Source of the DNA: Phorcus lineatus | Lineage: Eukaryota > Mollusca > Gastropoda > Trochida > Trochidae | DNA length: 64,000 nt | Assembly: GCA_921293015.1 (NCBI GenBank) | Contig: OV121081.1 | Span: forward strand, 72,805,022 to 72,869,021 | Reading direction: 5' to 3' | In this document: in pieces, positions 44,906 through 56,850 of the stretch | Layout: each line of letters opens with the position of its first letter | Position numbering within the stretch: position 1 is the stretch's first letter | Translations under genes and position numbers: made by a program | Notes under the pieces: generated by a model | What the model saw: only the letters and a program-made list of their open reading frames with translations | Database searches by the model: none | What the model was told of the DNA's origin: nothing

Positions 44906-45649
44906 TTAAAGTGGAAGCTATTTGACCAAGACATTACATTTGGAATAGATCATATCGTTCACAATGCTGCACAACACTTCAATGGGCTCTAAAGTAGCGC
45001 TTACCACCCTTTACCATCATGTACCTGTCCGACTGTCTGAACTGAGTACTCCATGTTCATATGTTCTTGTACAATGACCAGTATAAAAGGTTAAACAAAT
45101 TGGTTAAACAATATCCTTTTCAAGATAAATTGAGTGATATGAAGATAGTTATGAGTAGAAATGATGAAGACTATTAAACAAAAAGCTTAGAAACATGATT
45201 AAATTCAAAACAATATCCCCCACGTTTTTAACCTTAAGTTCTATGTGAATAATGCCTTTTCAATGTCATTGTCCAGTCATTTCACTTTCGATTCAAGTAT
45301 CAATAATAGTTTGGCAAATTAATTATTTTTTTACTAGACTTATATTGTCACAAATCCCAGGAATGAGCGAGGATCTGAAAATGTTATGGTAAGTTGGTGA
45401 AGGAACACGCAGGTGGGTAACTGATTATTGTATGCACATCCACACAATATGTTTATATTGTTGATTCTATTAAATGTAAAATAAAAATACTTATATTTCA
45501 CATATAAACAAATCATTGATAATGTACAAAGCAAATTCTGAAATAAAATGGACTTTTAATGTTTTCATCTGCATTTAACAATTCTAAACTTCCTGTATGA
45601 AGCACCAAAATAGAAATACAAAATACATCATTTAGAGACATCAAATGCA

Positions 45650-46470
45650 TTCCTGTGCATATTCATAATCCATGAAACTGCATATTGCTGGACGATCAAT
45701 CAAATACTTGCCTTGAATTGCTACCAATTCTTGCTTACTTTCAGCTAATAGAGATTTAACCAACCAAATCTTTGCTAACGAGAATTTAAGTGAATTCTGC
45801 TTACATCTTATCAAGTATTTGGTTCTTAGCTGATCTTGTTATTGGATATGCATAATGTAATTTTGACAAACTTATGTAACGTCCTGCGGAAGTTTCAACG
45901 AAATAGTGTTACAATAATCTATCTTAGGATCGTTGCTGTCTGGAAGGACAGTCTGTAATCTTGGACAGTCTTTTTTGAACATAGAATAGATCATTTCAAA
46001 ATTGCATAATGATGAAATTAGTGCAATTAAATATTTTATCACATTGTTTGCAGCTGTTACATTAGGATTGTATTACAACAATCAGGTCAGAACAAAACAT
46101 CCCAGTGCATTCAAGTTTTCTAAAGTGACATCCTCTAGTTAAAAGAAACAGTTGTGAGTGATAGACAGTATATCTTTATCCTTCGAATAACACATTAAGT
46201 TACAAGAGGCAGAGTATTACATACAGGTGGTTACATTATATCTGTCATCATATGAACAGCTGCTTTCAGTAGTTTTTTTCACTGTGAGCAATCTTTTGTT
46301 ATACAAGGGAAAAGTACGCAATTTTCATGACGAAAACCAATAGTTCAAAAAAAGTTGAAATCAATCCTTTACAAAACAATTATCCCGAAAAAAATGGTAT
46401 ATCTTGGTTTAAACTAAGAGTATATGGCACAAATATTTTCTCAATGCATTGGCGTTTGATCAAATGCTTT
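45650..46470 (+). repeat. Segmental repeat block F, copy 2
   Basis: Counterpart of 39985-40235, with about 500 extra bases between the two landmark segments. Confidence 0.6.
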
Positions 46471-47978
46471 ATACTCAATGCATTTGAATTTAATAATCGG
46501 CTTATCTTTTCATTACATCATTTAATCTTTTAACTTATAATAACCTCGATGTATGTTACTGCTATCTTGCAATATTGATATCTGAAGAAATACACATTAC
46601 AAACCCTTCACAAAACAGCATTTTCATCTTGAGCTTATTCGTTATTTGAAACACTAAGTGCAGAGGAAAACCATACCTGACAGAAAATCGAATTGATACA
46701 TTTTGAAAATGGAAACTTGATTCCGTGCTGTTTTGTAAATTCTAAACAACAAATTATCCGTTATATGGAACTGTTTCTAAACAACTAATGTCTTTTCCAT
46801 GTCAGAATGTTTTAACGTTTCCTTCCACATTGATCGAACTTGACGACTGTTAAGAGTTTGAATGGCACCCTAATATGATTTAAAATCAGGGTTAAACGGT
46901 CCCATCGGGAAGATAGAGGACTATATCAATCGCATGTGAAGGCAACTGGTAAAACTCTGATAGGTATTATGAAATAATCAAATAAGCTGTGTAGTATTTC
47001 GGTCACAAGAAGTGTAGGAGGGAAGACACTAGGATACTGAGTGAAAGAAAGAAATCCTCAAGCTTCTAGATTTTATTTGTTTAGATAACTATAGTTCTGA
47101 CATAGCAGAATGAGCAGTAGCCGTAAACAAATGTACATTCAAAAGCAAATGTATCTGGAATTACAGCTGTCAAACCTTTGTTATAGTTAGTTTCAGTAGA
47201 ACTTACTTCATCATAGTTATCTTGGAATAGGTTTTGTAACCTTTTCTGGTAAATTTCAATTCAAAATTCCAAGTGATTTACGATGATCTAACTTGTTCAC
47301 AGTTTGTATTTAAAAATATTACACTCTCTCTAAATTACCTAGCTATGTGAATTTTTAAAAATGTTTATCATTTAAATTATTGACATGAAGGATTTCCATT
47401 TTACTGACAATAAAAGAAAGTCTATAGACAACACATTCAACCCAGAGGAAACTCCAATAACATTCATAGAAATAAGAATCTTATATATTCATGTTTTAGG
47501 CCCCTAACATCAATTGCTACAACTTATTTCATACGTTATAATGGATGACACCAAGGCATACTTTTTATCGCTAATGAATGTAATCACAGTGACTGATGAT
47601 CACATATATTTTGATCGGATTTGTCAAATGTAAATTTCGATTCAGTCTGGGACCTTCATTCTTAATTGGATCCAAAATGACAATAATTCACATACTGTCC
47701 GAGCGTTATTTGAAGCTCATTAAGTTTCCCAGTTATTGAAAATCTGTCAGCATATCCTTAGTCTGTACATGTGTATTATTACGTCCTAGGATAGTTCAAC
47801 AAGAAGCACTATTGGTCACTGAAACACGATCAGAGGTAACCTGAACACGAATTGGTAATTCTGTAGTTTTGAAAAAATACATCTAACAATGCAGCTAGTT
47901 TTAACGAAATTGCCGAACAAAATTAAGTATGAAGTTTCTTGTAGATTCATACTAAGCTAATCAAGCTTCCATAAGCAA

Positions 47979-48264
47979 CTCAATATCATTATTTTAGCAG
48001 AAACACATCGTTCATGATCACTGATGAAAAGTAATATATAAAATATCAAATGGCCGGTATCAGGCAATACGATACTGCATCCATAAAATGGTTCTCTAAT
48101 TTTCTAGTAAAAAGTTATGTATGGTTAGAATCATAAACTTGTCAGATTAAAAAAACCCGTATTGTATCTAGTGGAAGAGTGTTGTTGCAATACCTAAAGA
48201 AGTAAATCATTGTTCACTTCGCTTTTTCGCATTAATAAAGATCACCCTTGTCAAAATTAATCTG
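47979..48264 (+). repeat. Left copy of a 286-bp direct repeat flanking a LINE
   Basis: Near-identical to 50869-51149. The differences I can see are two substitutions next to an A run near 48157 and one 5-base indel near 48225. The LINE starts at the next base. It behaves as an exceptionally long target-site duplication. Confidence 0.9.
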
Positions 48265-48709
48265 CTAAACTTCTAGTTCAGATCATACAAATATCTGGAG
48301 AACATTTTCGAAAAAATTGTAATCATTCAGACATCAATGAACAACCAAAGTGGTTTGACAAAGAATGTTCCCTGTTAAAAAAGTGAAATATGCAAAATTG
48401 TAAATTCTCAGATTAAATAATTGTAAGGAAAACCTTGACGCATTTCTCTCTAGCAAGGGAAGATTTAGAAAGATATGTAAAGACAAAAAAGCAGCTTATG
48501 AAACAGATGTAACTAACCATGTAAATCTGAATTTCAGTGATTGCAAATCTTTTTGGCAATCGGTAAAAACACTCCTAAGAGTAAAACATAAAGTTAATAA
48601 CATCACACCCGAAGTTTGGTATCAGTATTTCAAAGATCTGTTAAATCCTGAAACTGAATGTAGTGAATTTGATGACAATATAGCATATTTTATTAAAGAA
48701 CATGACCAT

Positions 48710-49387
48710 ATGAATTGTGAAGACTGTAACAATTCTAACATGCTATCTGAAGATATTACTGAAAATGAGATTGTTAATGCCATTGGTTCCCTAAAGCGAA
48801 ATAAGGCGCCTGGTATTGATGGAATCCCGTCAGAATTTTATAAAAACTCTCCACAGCTCATAACCTACATTCAATTACTTTTTAATTCAATATTAGAAAG
48901 TGGAGTTTTTCCTGATTCTTGGAATGTAGGGATGATTCTGCCTTTATTTAAGAAGGGAAATTTAGCTGATCCAAATAATTATAGGGGCATTTCACTTTTA
49001 AATGTCCTTGGTAAAGTGTTTACATGTATCATAGAACGTAGACTGAGAACCTGGATTGAATTAAATGATATTCTTTCAGAAGCACAAGCCGGTTTTCGGC
49101 AAGACTATTCTACAATGGATAATATTTTTGTACTGCAGTCATTGGTACAAAAGTATGTAAGAAAACCTAAGCATCGCTTTTATGCAGCATTTATTGATTT
49201 TCGCAAGGCATTTGATTCTGTTGATAGAAGTAAACTGCTTTATCAGTTATTACAACATGGAATTCATGGTAAACAAATCATATTTTGGAAAGTATGTACA
49301 AGAATGTTTGTGCTTGTGTTAAAATCGGTAACTGTGTCACCGATATATTCAATACATCAAGCGGAGTTAGACAAGGTTGTATGTTAA
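48710..49387 (+). pseudogene. Young LINE: RT fingers and first palm block
   Basis: The frame is open upstream to about 48455 and includes W-Q-S-V-K-T-L-L and W-Y-Q-Y-F-K-D-L-L, so the ATG at 48710 is not a true start. It holds R-N-K-A-P-G-I-D-G-I-P-S-E-F (residues ~30-43), G-M-I-L-P-L-F-K-K-G, N-Y-R-G-I-S-L-L-N and E-A-Q-A-G-F-R-Q-D-Y-S-T. The catalytic block F-I-D-F-R-K-A-F-D-S-V-D is at residues ~163-174. RT homology leaves this frame near 49284 in a T run (TTTT), where a one-base change moves it to the next frame; residues after ~192 are out of frame. Confidence 0.92.
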
Positions 49388-50676
49388 GTCCTCTTTTATT
49401 CATATTTTTCATCAACCAGTTGGCTGTTGATTTACAAAATGACGACTCTAGAGGCATTTTTGTAAATGATGCAATCGAAGTCATAAAACTGCTACTCTTT
49501 GCAGATGATATAGTATTAGTTGCAGATTCCGTTGCTGATTTACAAAGGAAGTTGATCGTTTTAGAAAAATTCTGCAATAAATGGGGATTGGTTGTAAATA
49601 TGGAAAAATCAAACATAATTGTTTTTCGTAATGGTGGAAAACTCAAGAAGGTAGAAAAGTGGTACTATAAAGGCATTGAACTGAAAACAGTTTCTTATTA
49701 CAAATATTTAGGAGTTATATTTTCATCATGACTATGTTGGTCTACAGCCTGTGAAACCCTTGCTAACCAAGCCTCTAAAGCATGTTTTCCTATTTACCGG
49801 TTGATGAAATGTTACCCAAATCTTTCAATGAATGTTATTTTGTCTATATTTGATACAAAGATTTCTCCAATTGCTTGTTATGGTAGCGAAATATGGGGGT
49901 TTAAGTTTCGAGAAAGTGTGGAAAAAGTCCAGAGTAATTTCTTCAAAACCTATCTGGGTATAAGTAAAAGATCTTCATCAAAAGCGGTTCTGGGTGAAAT
50001 GGGGCGCTACCATCTCTCTATACGTTATTTTTGTCGATGTATAAGATACTGGTGTAGGTTGATTCATATGGACTCGTCACGAAATACCCACGCCAGTTAT
50101 AACATGCTTAAAGCACAGGATGAAGCAGGCAGTGTAAACTGGGCTTCGCATGTTAGATTGTTACTATTTCAGACTGGTTATTCATATGCCTGGATGTTTC
50201 AGGAATGTGGAAATGTATCTCAATTCATGAATTTGTTCAAACAAACTTGCATAGATTTAGACATCCAATCTTGTTATGGGCAAATAGAATCATCAACATT
50301 TCTTAAAACATATTCATCCTTTAAAACTATATTTGGACAAGAAAAGTATCTAAGTTTTGATATTAATAAGGATTTGAAAAATGTACTTGTGAAGTTTCGA
50401 TGCATGTCACACAATTTGAGAATTCAGAAAATGCGTTTGAACAAATACACTTCTTATTCTGAATTATTATGTGAACGTTGTAACTTAAGAACTGTCGAAG
50501 ATGAATTTCATTTTGTTCTTGTTTGTCCTTTCTTTCGGGATAGTAGAACGAAACTCACACCAAATCGATTTTGTCAGTTTCCAACGCAGCAAAAGTTTGT
50601 TGAACTTTTGTCTTGCAAAAATGAAAATGTACTTAAAGGTTTTGCTATATACTTAAAAAGAAATTTGTATGTATGA
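49285..50676 (+). pseudogene. Young LINE: RT palm to C-terminus, one in-frame TGA
   Basis: A single frame runs from 49285 to 50676, interrupted only by TGA at 49729-49731. It begins with codons L-E-S-M-Y-K-N-V, then G-V-R-Q-G-C-M-L-S-P-L-L-F, the catalytic L-F-A-D-D-I-V-L-V (from 49498) and K-S-N-I-I-V-F-R-N-G-G. After the TGA come thumb motifs (C-Y-G-S-E-I-W-G, G-I-S-K-R-S-S-S). The C-terminal cluster is C-E-R-C-N-L-R-T-V-E-D-E-F-H-F-V-L-V-C-P-F-F. It ends L-K-R-N-L-Y-V-stop. Two lesions in this frame pair (frameshift and TGA) keep it from making a full RT. The - strand frame at 49278-49646 is a shadow. Confidence 0.92.
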
Positions 50677-50776
50677 AATTAAGCTCGTACACCAACATGT
50701 TCATGTACATTAACATAAGTATAAATTGTACATTATTGTTGTATTTGTACTCTGGGCCACGCGGCCTCCAATGCTG

Positions 50777-50779
50777 AAT

Positions 50780-50870
<91 letters not shown>
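50777..50870 (+). terminator. Young LINE polyadenylation signal and (CT)43 tail
   Basis: AATAAA at 50777-50782, then AT and a perfect CT run (50785-50870). A dinucleotide tail replaces poly(A). The flanking direct repeat begins with CT (50869-50870 are shared), so tail and target have two bases in common. Confidence 0.9.
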
Positions 50871-50874
<4 letters not shown>

Positions 50875-51149
50875 ATCATTATTTTAGCAGAAACACATCG
50901 TTCATGATCACTGATGAAAAGTAATATATAAAATATCAAATGGCCGGTATCAGGCAATACGATACTGCATCCATAAAATGGTTCTCTAATTTTCTAGTAA
51001 AAAGTTATGTATGGTTAGAATCATAAACTTGTCAGATTAAAAAAAACTGTATTGTATCTAGTGGAAGAGTGTTGTTGCAATACCTAAAGAAGTAAATCAT
51101 TGTTCACTTCGTCGCATTAATAAAGATCACCCTTGTCAAAATTAATCTG
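50869..51149 (+). repeat. Right copy of the direct repeat flanking the LINE
   Basis: 281 bp, near-identical to 47979-48264, starting at the exact end of the (CT)n tail. The - strand frame 50733-50957 over the CT run is an artefact. Confidence 0.9.
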
Positions 51150-52376
51150 TCAAAATTAATTTGGACATTTTTGACATTGTAATCATGACAACTTCTTTTC
51201 TCATTGCCAATTGTGAATTTTAATAGATAATTTTCTCGTTTTAAATCTCTGTCACAAAAGAAGGGTGATTTGGCAGTTGTAATTAGATTTGAAAATCAAG
51301 TGGAATTTGTGTTAACCTAAATTGCTAATTATTATTCATAAAGTCAGTATTATCTTGTCATTTGCTTTGAAAATTTGTTAAGTCGTCTGATGCTTTTCTG
51401 CACGTTCACTCTCTCAAATCATATATATCCGTCAATTGTCCACGTACCTTGGACTTTCGGCATGTATCTACCTTCGAATTAAAATGGTAATATGAAACAG
51501 ATGCACGATGTAGAAACATTTGATCAACAGAAATTGGTTTTATGTTACTTTGTTGTCTACACATTACAGCATACTTTCAGATTACGTTTAGCTCTCTTAA
51601 TATGTAGCAGACAATGTTAAGGTTACAAAAATAGATCCAACAGCTCACAAGATCGAAACACAAGAACAAATAGAAGACAAGATATTATTAAGCTAGTTGT
51701 TATTTGGGGAAATAGTCTTCTGGAAATCCTGGTTGTAACTACAAATAAATTTTAATTCCAATTGCAAAAATAACAGGAACAATATGATCATTCATTTGCA
51801 CAGAATAACTTGGTTAAATCATTTATGTTTTTTTGAAACAATTTATCCATAAACTACAAAAAATGAATTTGTTAGAAATGATAAAGGAAATTAGTGGAAT
51901 AACTATTGACATTTATTCTTGCATTTTCATAATACTGTCTAACGAAATGAAGGCATAGGTTTAACAATTGAATTGAAAAGTTACAATGAGAAGAAAATAA
52001 TAACATGGTTGAATAAGCATATTGTTCCTTGGCAAAATATTTTGCAATCTGTAATATTTCAGAATCAAAGTCATGTTAACAACACTAATGGAGATTCACT
52101 TTCTAGACTACTCGTCGTTAGCATGGGATATGAATGTGTATGAGCTCTGTACATTGCAGAATGTTACTCAAGTAAACGTATAAGTATAAAACATGTAGTG
52201 GCTACATGTGTTACAATATGTCACTCATCATATATGCAAGGTGACTACACGTCTGCCGAAGAAAATCACTTAGTCACTAAATGTTAACGTTCTTAGGATG
52301 ATAAAAGATAATGTCAAACCATGCTTTGAAAACTTTTAGCTTACTTTTCATACTGTTATAGTTCTTTTAGGCATGG
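51150..52376. other. No gene seen; segmental repeat and block A copy 4
   Basis: AT-rich. 51540-52100 follows the order of 20690-23160 ('CTACACATTACAGCATACTTTCAG', 'GATCGAAACACAAGAAC', 'TTATTAAGCTAGTTGTT', 'GGCAAAATATTTTGCAAT'), and block A starts at 52235. Confidence 0.5.
52235..52376 (+). repeat. Segmental repeat block A, copy 4 (interrupted)
   Basis: 'GACTACACGTCTGCCGAAG', 'GTTCTTAGGATGATAAAAGATAATGTCAAACCATGCTTTG' and 'CATACTGTTATAGTTCTTTT' match copies 2 and 3. The sequence is then broken by a SINE and resumes at about 52697. Confidence 0.7.
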
Positions 52377-52694
52377 TGAGGTGAGGTACTTGGGGTTTAA
52401 AACCGTTTCAGGAGTATTTGACTTAAATAGCTGCTGCTAGTATTATTGCATGGAGAAAGCCTGCAACAGCAATGTGGCTATGCAATGCGATGAAACCTGC
52501 GAGCATCGGCTTGAACTAGCGAGATATGCCTGGTACTCCGCTGAAAGTTAGTGTAACATTGCACCTAAATCTTACTGCGTGTGGAACAGTTCTTTGTTTC
52601 AGACAAAATTGTCGAGCGTCTGGCATAAGTCGAATCACGGACCTCTTGATCCGAAGCAGAACGCGCTAACCACTTGGCTACCCGGCCCCCTACT
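52377..52694 (-). mobile_element. tRNA-derived SINE, full length (- strand)
   Basis: On the - strand it has the tRNA-like head ('GGGCCGGGTAGCCAAGTGGTTAGCGCG', complement of 52660-52690, with an A-box-like TAGCCAAGTGG), a decayed B box, the standard body, and the tail (complement of 'GGGGTTTAAAACCGTTTCAGGAGTATTT'), ending in a short 'CTCACCTCACC' run. Comparison with block A copies 2 and 3 shows it as an insertion between 52376 and 52697. The - strand 62-codon frame (52565-52753) is incidental. Confidence 0.88.
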
Positions 52695-53149
52695 TCGTTT
52701 ATGTTGTTCCATATAATTAGATTCTTATGTATATTATATATCTTTGAGATCATTGACTTATCATTATATCTGAAGAAGAAGAAAAGTCTTAGTATGAATG
52801 GAAAGTAAGTATAAGAATGAAACTATTTGATCATGATTAAATAGTAATTGTAATATAAACATGGAAAACATTTTATCAGACAATTGATAGTGTTATCAGT
52901 ATATATTTTATATTTTCATATGCGGATACCGATGCAACTTACAGAGGCCAAGTAACGAAACTTTTTGTTAATTTTACTATCTCTATTACTATAACCTCTC
53001 TATACATCAATCTACTTTGCGCATTTGTCTTTTGTCTTTTTTGTCTATTCCATTGCGGTGATGTTTTCTAATTGACCCCTCAGTCACGCCTAACTAGCTG
53101 CCTTGGGTTCATCATTATCTCCACGCATTTGTGATTTAAGATTGTATGT
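52695..53149. other. No gene seen; segmental repeat sequence
   Basis: 'ATATAATTAGATTCTTATGTATAT' near 52711 resumes block A. 53077-53140 resembles 43640-43730 ('ACCCCTCAGTCACGCC...CTGCCTT'). Confidence 0.5.
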
Positions 53150-53840
53150 GGTTGATAGTCTAAAAGTATCACACCCCTTGAATGCAAGAAAATAGGTGTC
53201 ATGATTTTGCGAGCAAAAAGCTGAGTTCTGAATTACTTGGGTGCAAGAGAGTTCTTTTGCTTCCACTGCATTGATTCTTGCCTAGTGTCAGGATCCCAGC
53301 GATGAATCCACATTTCATCCCCTGTAACCAGAGGGGCATGAAAGTTGTCGGCATCAGCATTGTAGATGTCCAAGAGCTCACGACTGGATTTCACTTACTG
53401 GTGTCGATCTTGTGCATTTATGCTTTGTGTCACTCATCTTGTAGACATCTTGGACACGTGTAAGTGCTATCGAATTATGATGCAAACACTAACATTATAC
53501 ATGCAATATCTCGTCCACCTTTATTCTACGATTGGATATGATTAAACCATGGATCCGAGCAACCATATCATCTTTAATGCATTCAACAGGCCTTCCTGAC
53601 CGTGGGTCATCGTCAAAGGAGCTACGACTGCTTAAACTTAGCTGAGGTTTTGCAACAGTTGAACATGTAGGGGCTTCTTTGCATTACACATTGGCCATAT
53701 GTTTATGTATTTCGGGCGTTTTAATCCCTTCTTTCGCGAGAAACGTGATAATCGCAAGATGCTCATTTTTAGAAGTTTCCGTGGTTACAGAAGTTTACCT
53801 GCGTTTAACGCAAGTAAAATGATCAAAAAGAGTTTTTTTA
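53150..53840 (-). pseudogene. Mariner transposase remnant (- strand)
   Basis: Read on the - strand in shifting frames it gives a mariner-type DNA transposase. F-L-A-K-E-G-I-K-T-P-E-I-H (N-terminal HTH, complement of ~53715-53755) is followed by D-D-P-R-S-G-R-P (near 53600) and I-S-N-R-R-I-K-V-D-E-I. The block of the first catalytic Asp is L-V-T-G-D-E-M-W-I-H-R-W-D-P-D-T (complement of ~53285-53330), then S-M-Q-W-K and G-V-I-L-L-D-Y. The third catalytic residue region and the C-terminus are absent: sequence matching the segmental repeat resumes below ~53150. Several stops and frameshifts show it is dead. The frames called in this stretch on both strands (53199-53381, 53278-53463) are in the wrong frame. 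Confidence 0.85.
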
Positions 53841-54296
53841 TGTCTGTATACTGTCGTCAGATGACCTGTTTCTAAGAAACATCAACTATGATGTATTCAT
53901 GGGTGTATCGCTAATAGCTTCTATGAACTTATTGACTTCCCCTCGAAGTTTTCATGCTTTCCATTCATTGATTGTATCTGTAATAAATCATTATTGTCAT
54001 TCCAACTTTGTCCAGTCATGCACTTAATGCAGCTAATACCACTTTCAATACATTAATAATGCACATTTTTTTCAGTTTATGACATTATATTATGTACTTC
54101 GTATTTAAGAGGGAATACAAATTGCCTATTCCATTTTATGTTGTTGATATTTTTACTTAAATACTTCTGAACTGTAAATCACAATCATAGTCAAATCTTG
54201 CAAACTGAATGAAGTTGTCAGATTTAAAATTACAATTAAGGAATTACTTTCAGGCTGCCTGCAGTAAGTTGCCTGATGGGTAACTACTAAAGGCAA

Positions 54297-54540
54297 ATAT
54301 TTCTGTTTTGGGATTTTAATAAAGCATTTTATATTTCTGGACTACTGTTTCTACTGTTTTTATATTTTGATATGTAATAACACAGGAACATAAAAGTGCT
54401 TATTTATTTCTGTTTTGGGGTTTTGATAAAGCATTTTACATTTGAGGACTTGCATAACTTAAGTTGGACTGTTAATAAAAAAATTCTTCTGTTGTTATAT
54501 TTTGATATGTAATACCATAGGAACATTAAAATGCTTATCC
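54297..54540 (+). repeat. Local tandem duplication, ~110-130 bp
   Basis: 'TATTTCTGTTTTGGGATTTTAATAAAGCATTTTATATTT' ... 'TATTTTGATATGTAATAACACAGGAACATAAAAGTGCTTA' (from 54297) is repeated from about 54406 with small indels. Confidence 0.85.
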
Positions 54541-54989
54541 CAATCGTAATAATATCATGTCCACAAAAATGACGTAGAAAATGAATTTCAAAATAGCCGT
54601 AGCTTCTTACAACAATCTACTATTTTTAAATAACCATTGAAGTGAATAATAAAACACATTATTAAAACACATCCATGACGTCTGTCTTTTTAAACAAAAT
54701 GAATGTAGAGGAAATTTTTGTCCATTTGGCTGCGTTCAGATTTATTTTTAACACAAATATGAATAACAGGCCATTTTGTGTTAAACTAACATTAACATGT
54801 AAACTAGGATAATGAAACGAGCATTATATCTACTGCATTTCTGTTTTTGACTGACATATTTCTGTCAAACCACAACAAATATTTGTGCAAAGCTTTTGTT
54901 ACTGAGGACAGAAAAAAAATGGTGATATGAGCACAAGTACAGTTTATTATCTTGTAATGAGTATCCAGTAAAGATCAAAAGCCTTAAGC

Positions 54990-55141
54990 TTGAAGTATTA
55001 ATTCAATGACCAGACAGCTAATCTAAATTTGAAGACAAGCTTCCATAAAGGTCCCTGCAGCTGTTCTTGAGTTGCGCAATTTCGTTAATTTGAGTATCAA
55101 CTTTAGACGTCTGATTGACATTTACTTGCAAACTACAGTCT
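54990..55141 (+). repeat. Segmental repeat block C, copy c
   Basis: 'GTCCCTGCAGCTGTTCTTGAGTTGCGCAATTTCGTTAATTTGAGTATCAACTTTAGACGTCTGATTGACATTTACTTGCA'-type sequence, shared with 25411 and 26788. Confidence 0.75.
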
Positions 55142-56529
55142 CCGTATACAAGAAAACCTCTATTTGGAGCATCCTTGGGGTAGGAAACATTATGAAATAA
55201 TGAAAGTATAAGGGGTTTATAAGTTTATCACCTTAATTGCGGGCAAATCATTAAAATCATTCAAGGGGCGCTAGCACGTTTTTGAACATTTTATTTCTTT
55301 AAATTTTCACCAAAAGATTGTCTGTTGTTATCATGCACATGTGCAGACTAAAACATAGTTGATAGCGGTGTTAATTAGTATATACACCTAAACGTCGCAA
55401 TTGGTGCAATAAAGAAGTTGACTTCTTCTTCTTCATCAATCCAACTTCTATAATGCCCCTTAAAGAAGATGATAAGAAGTGCTTTCACTTTAACACGTTG
55501 TAATTGCAAAGGACATGTGTCAAGTACAAACAAATTAAATTGAAAAAATAATTCTTTAAAATTTACATGTTAAGGCTTCTACCCTTTAAAATATTTTTAC
55601 ATAGAATGTTAAAGGAAGTCAACGGATCAGCCAAAACCGAATCAAATAAACATGGTTTGTCATTCGCCGTTTAATTTATAACATCAAATGGTTAAGACAC
55701 ATTGCACTGTATTTTGAATAGCTTGTGGATATAAACACTTGTAAAAAAAACATTACCTGAATGCTAAATGACTTTGATCCCAAAAAGGTCCAATATTGAA
55801 TTTTAGAGAATTATGTTTTATTATTTGGAATAGGAAAAACATTATTTCAATATCACCATCAGTGATTCAATGTAATGAATACAGATGGACTATTAAGAGA
55901 ATCTAAATGAGGATTAATGACTTGAGATGGTGGAAATCAACATTTTGTTTACATAAATACAAATTAAAACCCATGTTACTTCAAAATTTAACCATAAGAT
56001 AATGATAAACACGTGCCGTTGTAATTCTCATTAAATTTGTATAAAAGAGCACATGTGCAATGATGAACGGCAATTTTCAGCAAATTTTCCCATCGTTTTC
56101 ATTTATCGAATTTTTGATAGCTGTAGGTTGTAAATGTTGTGGCAGACTAGACGATGCAAAAGCGCGTGAAAGCATCTCAAATGCAATTTGCAAAAAGGTG
56201 TGTTTTAAGTAAAATCAATTTGAAATATTTGTTTGTGTTCTAATAACGATAAATGCATAATCTTATTACTTAACACCGAATGTTTTGACGATACCATTAA
56301 CATGTCATTGCTCTAAATTATCTTGTCATAAAATAGAATAGGATTACAATTTTGATTGTTTTGTTAATACCTAAGTTATTTCCAGATATATGTAGGACAA
56401 AGACACTTTATCGTCGTATACTTATTTTGCATATTGTTTTCAAAATACGAAAATATTGCCAATAATAAAATGCATTTGTCATTTGTTGTACATTGTTTCT
56501 GCGTTGAGTAAACGCCCAATTTTGACTTT

Positions 56530-56850
56530 GAAAACAAAATGACAATTTTATTTCACCTAAAAACGGCAAAAATCAGTCATGGTCAAGGTCTTCATACACG
56601 TACCAAAAATTCAACACCGAAAATAAGTGAACTTTGAAGCCATTGACATCAATACTAAGGTCTCCTTATAGAAACTCCCAAACCCGAACTCTTAAGTTAA
56701 ACAAAAGTTGATAATTGGATTGAAAACAACATGACATTTTTATTTCACCTAAAAAGGCCCAAATCAGTCATGGTCAAGGTCTTCATACACGTACCAATTA
56801 TTTAACACGGAAAAATTTGAACTTTGAAGCCATTGACAACAATACTAAGT
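56530..56850 (+). repeat. Local direct repeat, ~130-bp copies 192 bp apart
   Basis: 56530-56660 and 56722-56850 share 'TTTATTTCACCTAAAAA', 'AATCAGTCATGGTCAAGGTCTTCATACACGTACCAA' and 'GAACTTTGAAGCCATTGACA' with few changes. Confidence 0.9.

Larger units (their letters stand above)
43273..47978. other. No gene seen; blocks D, E and F
   Basis: AT-rich segmental-repeat sequence: D copy 2 (43991-44120), E copy 2 (44675-44905) and F copy 2 (45650-46470). Near 45335-45385 'CACTAGACTTATATTGTCACAAATCCCAGGAATGAGCGAGGATCTGAA' matches the last 50 bases of the window. No coding signal. Confidence 0.5.
48265..50870 (+). mobile_element. Young 5'-truncated LINE with (CT)n tail
   Basis: A 2.6-kb LINE copy truncated in the endonuclease-RT linker: P-K-W-F-D-K-E-C near 48344 is the first clear motif. 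It carries a full RT, thumb and C-terminal cysteine region, then AATAAA (50777-50782) and (CT)43 to 50870. It is bounded exactly by the two copies of the direct repeat. The flanking copies are almost identical, so insertion is recent, yet the reading frame has an early stop (near 48369), one frameshift (near 49284) and one in-frame TGA (49729-49731). Confidence 0.93.

Noticed and set aside
48265-50870. LTR-type or Penelope-type element, given the ~281-bp direct repeats
   Set aside because: The internal protein has non-LTR RT motifs, a C-terminal LINE cysteine cluster and an AATAAA tail, and it starts in mid-protein, so a truncated LINE with a long target duplication fits better.
50733-50957. 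Arg-Glu repeat frame on the - strand
   Set aside because: Same artefact, over the LINE (CT)43 tail.
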